NCBI GenBank assembly: GCA_905193765.1
Contig: CAJJPZ010000004.1
Location: 1 to 42,421 of the forward strand
Source of the DNA: an uncultured Eubacterium sp.
Lineage (GTDB): Bacteria; Bacillota; Clostridia; Peptostreptococcales; Anaerovoracaceae
Length of the DNA: 42,421 nt
Direction: 5' to 3'
A model generated the notes under the pieces. That model saw only the letters and a program-made list of their open reading frames with translations, was not told the DNA's origin and searched no databases. The translations under genes and the position numbers were made by a program. Below are positions 41,104 through 42,421 of this stretch, in pieces. The number at the start of each line of letters is the position of its first letter. The first letter of the stretch is position 1.

Positions 41104-41640
41104 CTATCGTGCGTACTTGCCGTTGATGAACACGACGTCTTCATCGCTGCCGAACGAGCCGCCGTAGGCTTTTGTCAGCGATATGATCCAGTCCACCAGC
41201 GTCCATACGCCGCATCCGCCGCCGGTCAGGATCCTCAGTATGCCAAGGCCGATCTGTCCTCTCAGAAATCTGTCAACTCCTATCGATCCGAACAGAAAAT
41301 TGCCTACCCACACGAATATATGCTTGTTAATGCGCTTCTCGTTGGCCGTATACATTCTCGTCTGGCCACCGCTCTGGTACGCCTGACCTGCACTGCCGTA
41401 AGTACTGCTGTCGTTGCCATAGCTGTAGCTCTGATATGTATCCTGCTGCGGCTGAGCCTGTGCCCGCTGCACATCGTTGTCCTTGACGATTATGACTGTG
41501 TCCTCGTTCTTGTATATCCTTACTCTGTCTCCTACCTGCGGATCATCGTACCCCAGCGTGCTCTTCGGCACGTTGACGATCCTGTTGTCATCTGTTCCGA
41601 TCGCCACGGTCGTTTCATCGATCCGAATGATCTGGTACAT
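41104..41640 (-). CDS. TM2 domain protein
   Basis: Membrane protein of 178 residues. The N-terminal 55 residues are a small beta-rich segment (VGDRVRIYKNEDTVIIVKD). A Gln/Ser/Tyr/Gly-rich linker spans about 58–95. The C-terminal TM2 domain starts near KRINKHIFVWVGNFLFGSIG and has two transmembrane helices with the typical GVDRFLRGQIGLGILRILTGGGCGVWTLVDWI. TM2 proteins are widespread and of uncertain function. GAGGAAG precedes the ATG by about nine bases. It stands alone between arrays E and F. Confidence 0.92.
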   Translation of the reverse strand: MYQIIRIDETTVAIGTDDNRIVNVPKSTLGYDDPQVGDRVRIYKNEDTVIIVKDNDVQRAQAQPQQDTYQSYSYGNDSSTYGSAGQAYQSGGQTRMYTANEKRINKHIFVWVGNFLFGSIGVDRFLRGQIGLGILRILTGGGCGVWTLVDWIISLTKAYGGSFGSDEDVVFINGKYAR

Positions 41641-41880
41641 AAATACACTTCCTCTCTTATTGATTTTTTATAAATCTTATCTTCTCTATTTATAATTTTA
41701 ACCGCGGCATATACTTCCTGTCAATATTTTCTTTCGGCGGCGGTATGAGGCAGTATGGGCGAGGCAATATGGCATGCAAAGTCTATGACAGCGACGACCT
41801 CTGTGGCTGATAGTGCGGCAGTATGGCTGGTATAGTATGACGTGCAAGATCCATGACAACAACGACCTCTATGGCCAATG

Positions 41881-42185
41881 GTAGAGTTTCTGGTGTTTTT
41901 TGCGCAGGAACATACCCATGTGCCGGGGACTCATGGTCTGAGTGAAATTTGCGAACAGCAATGGTAGAGTTTCACAACCTTTTTTTCGAAAATCCTACGC
42001 TTCAGCTCAAAATCAGGCTGCTAGCTCTACCTATGTCTCAGGTTTCTTGAAGAAATCACAGATCATAGTAGGTTTTTTGATTTTTTGTCTAAGAAACTCT
42101 ACTCTCGATGCATACTCAGGAGCTCCGGCTGACGCAGCCAGCCTGACGCAGTAGGTTTTCATAAAATTTTTCTCTAAAACTCTAC
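41881..42185. repeat. Tetrad array F: four GTAG-N27-CTAC units
   Basis: Units start at 41881, 41964, 42068 and 42151 (spacings 83, 104, 83 bp), each 35 bp. Units 1 and 2 begin GTAGAGTTT; units 3 and 4 begin GTAGGTTT and end AAACTCTAC. Unit 1 ends ATAC. The stretch 41641–41880 before it shows no gene, only a loose direct repeat around GTATGGC and CATGCAAAG/CGTGCAAGA. Confidence 0.92.
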
Positions 42186-42186
42186 C

Positions 42187-42421
42187 ATCACGCCGGCTTC
42201 TCTACCAAATCGCGCAGTACACCGCAACGCGCTAAAGCACTGCGGTGTTTGCCATCCTGCACAAAGAGCCGTAAGGAGATTTGCAAGGCAGGCTGGACAG
42301 CGTAGCCGCAGGCGCAGGAACGAACACAGTGAGTGTTGCCTTTTTTCCCAGAGAACCATGGGCGATCCGCATGGAAAAACGGACAGCAACGAACGCAGTG
42401 AGTTGGAGTGAGCTTCGGCGA
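42187..42421. repeat. Hairpin-rich tail module of array F, cut by the window edge
   Basis: Contains AACGCGCTAAAGCACTGCGG, GACAGCGTAGCCGCAGGCG and GGCGATCCGCATGGAAAAAC, as in the tail of array A and the 86-bp repeats at 19.1 kb. It runs to the end of the window, so its outer limit is not seen. Confidence 0.8.

Overview
The window looks like chromosomal DNA of an anaerobic, mid-GC Firmicute of the class Clostridia. The evidence is a complete set of [FeFe]-hydrogenase maturases (hydE, hydG, hydF), a SpoVB/MurJ-type flippase, an LrgAB pair, a TelA/XpaC pair, a Rho–DUF1385–PrmC block, AGGAGG-type ribosome-binding sites, and consensus sigma-A promoters (TTGACA-17-TATAAT). I saw no rRNA, tRNA, CRISPR array or phage module. 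The genus cannot be fixed from the sequence alone.

Layout. 1–8.0 kb: two similar amidohydrolase genes, each paired with a different transporter (an APC permease on the minus strand, an NhaC-type antiporter on the plus strand). They flank a PAS–AAA+–Fis sigma-54 activator, and a very good sigma-54 promoter drives the plus-strand pair. 8.4–10.0 kb: lipid-linked sugar flippase. 11.2–13.3 kb: xpaC–telA operon. 13.4–15.5 kb: lrgA–lrgB–gntR with an operator on a consensus promoter. 15.7–17.1 kb: AAA/DUF4143 ATPase preceded by five 23-bp iterons. 17.6–20.2 kb: a broken surface-protein gene and a PepSY protein. 20.4–21.8 kb: a tetR–CAT-like acyltransferase operon. 22.4–23.7 kb: an AAA ATPase and the fused remains of a HepT–MntA module. 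25.2–26.6 kb: a radical SAM enzyme plus YhhQ-type transporter (queuosine-precursor salvage). 27.0–32.0 kb: hydE–hydG–hydF, where HydE and HydF carry large low-complexity insertions. 33.1–35.7 kb: secreted BspA-type leucine-rich-repeat protein. 35.9–40.2 kb: rho–DUF1385–prmC. 41.1–41.6 kb: TM2 protein. Most genes are on the minus strand.

The most striking feature is not a gene. Six gene-free stretches (about 10.5, 17.2, 24.7, 32.3, 40.7 and 41.9 kb) carry the same architecture: four inverted-repeat units of the form GTAG-N27-CTAC, almost all exactly 35 bp long. Their starts are spaced 83, then 104 (or 94), then 83 bp. The first two units mostly have their arms in one orientation and the last two in the other, so the 305-bp tetrad is itself dyad-symmetric. 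Spacings fall close to whole numbers of DNA turns, and the shorter arrays lack about one turn at the centre. Internal sequence varies widely while the geometry is held. Several tetrads are followed by a tail of small hairpins whose stems differ between copies but still pair. In two places the tail ends against the T-tract of an intrinsic terminator. One solitary unit lies at 8246–8280. I do not recognise this as a named repeat family; the terminal GTAG recalls REP/RAYT elements, but no transposase is present here.

Other points of interest are operator–promoter pairs that can be read directly for the TetR and GntR regulators, a possible attenuated small RNA at 24.0–24.2 kb, a second palindrome family downstream of hydF, and a Rho protein with a roughly 225-residue disordered insertion.
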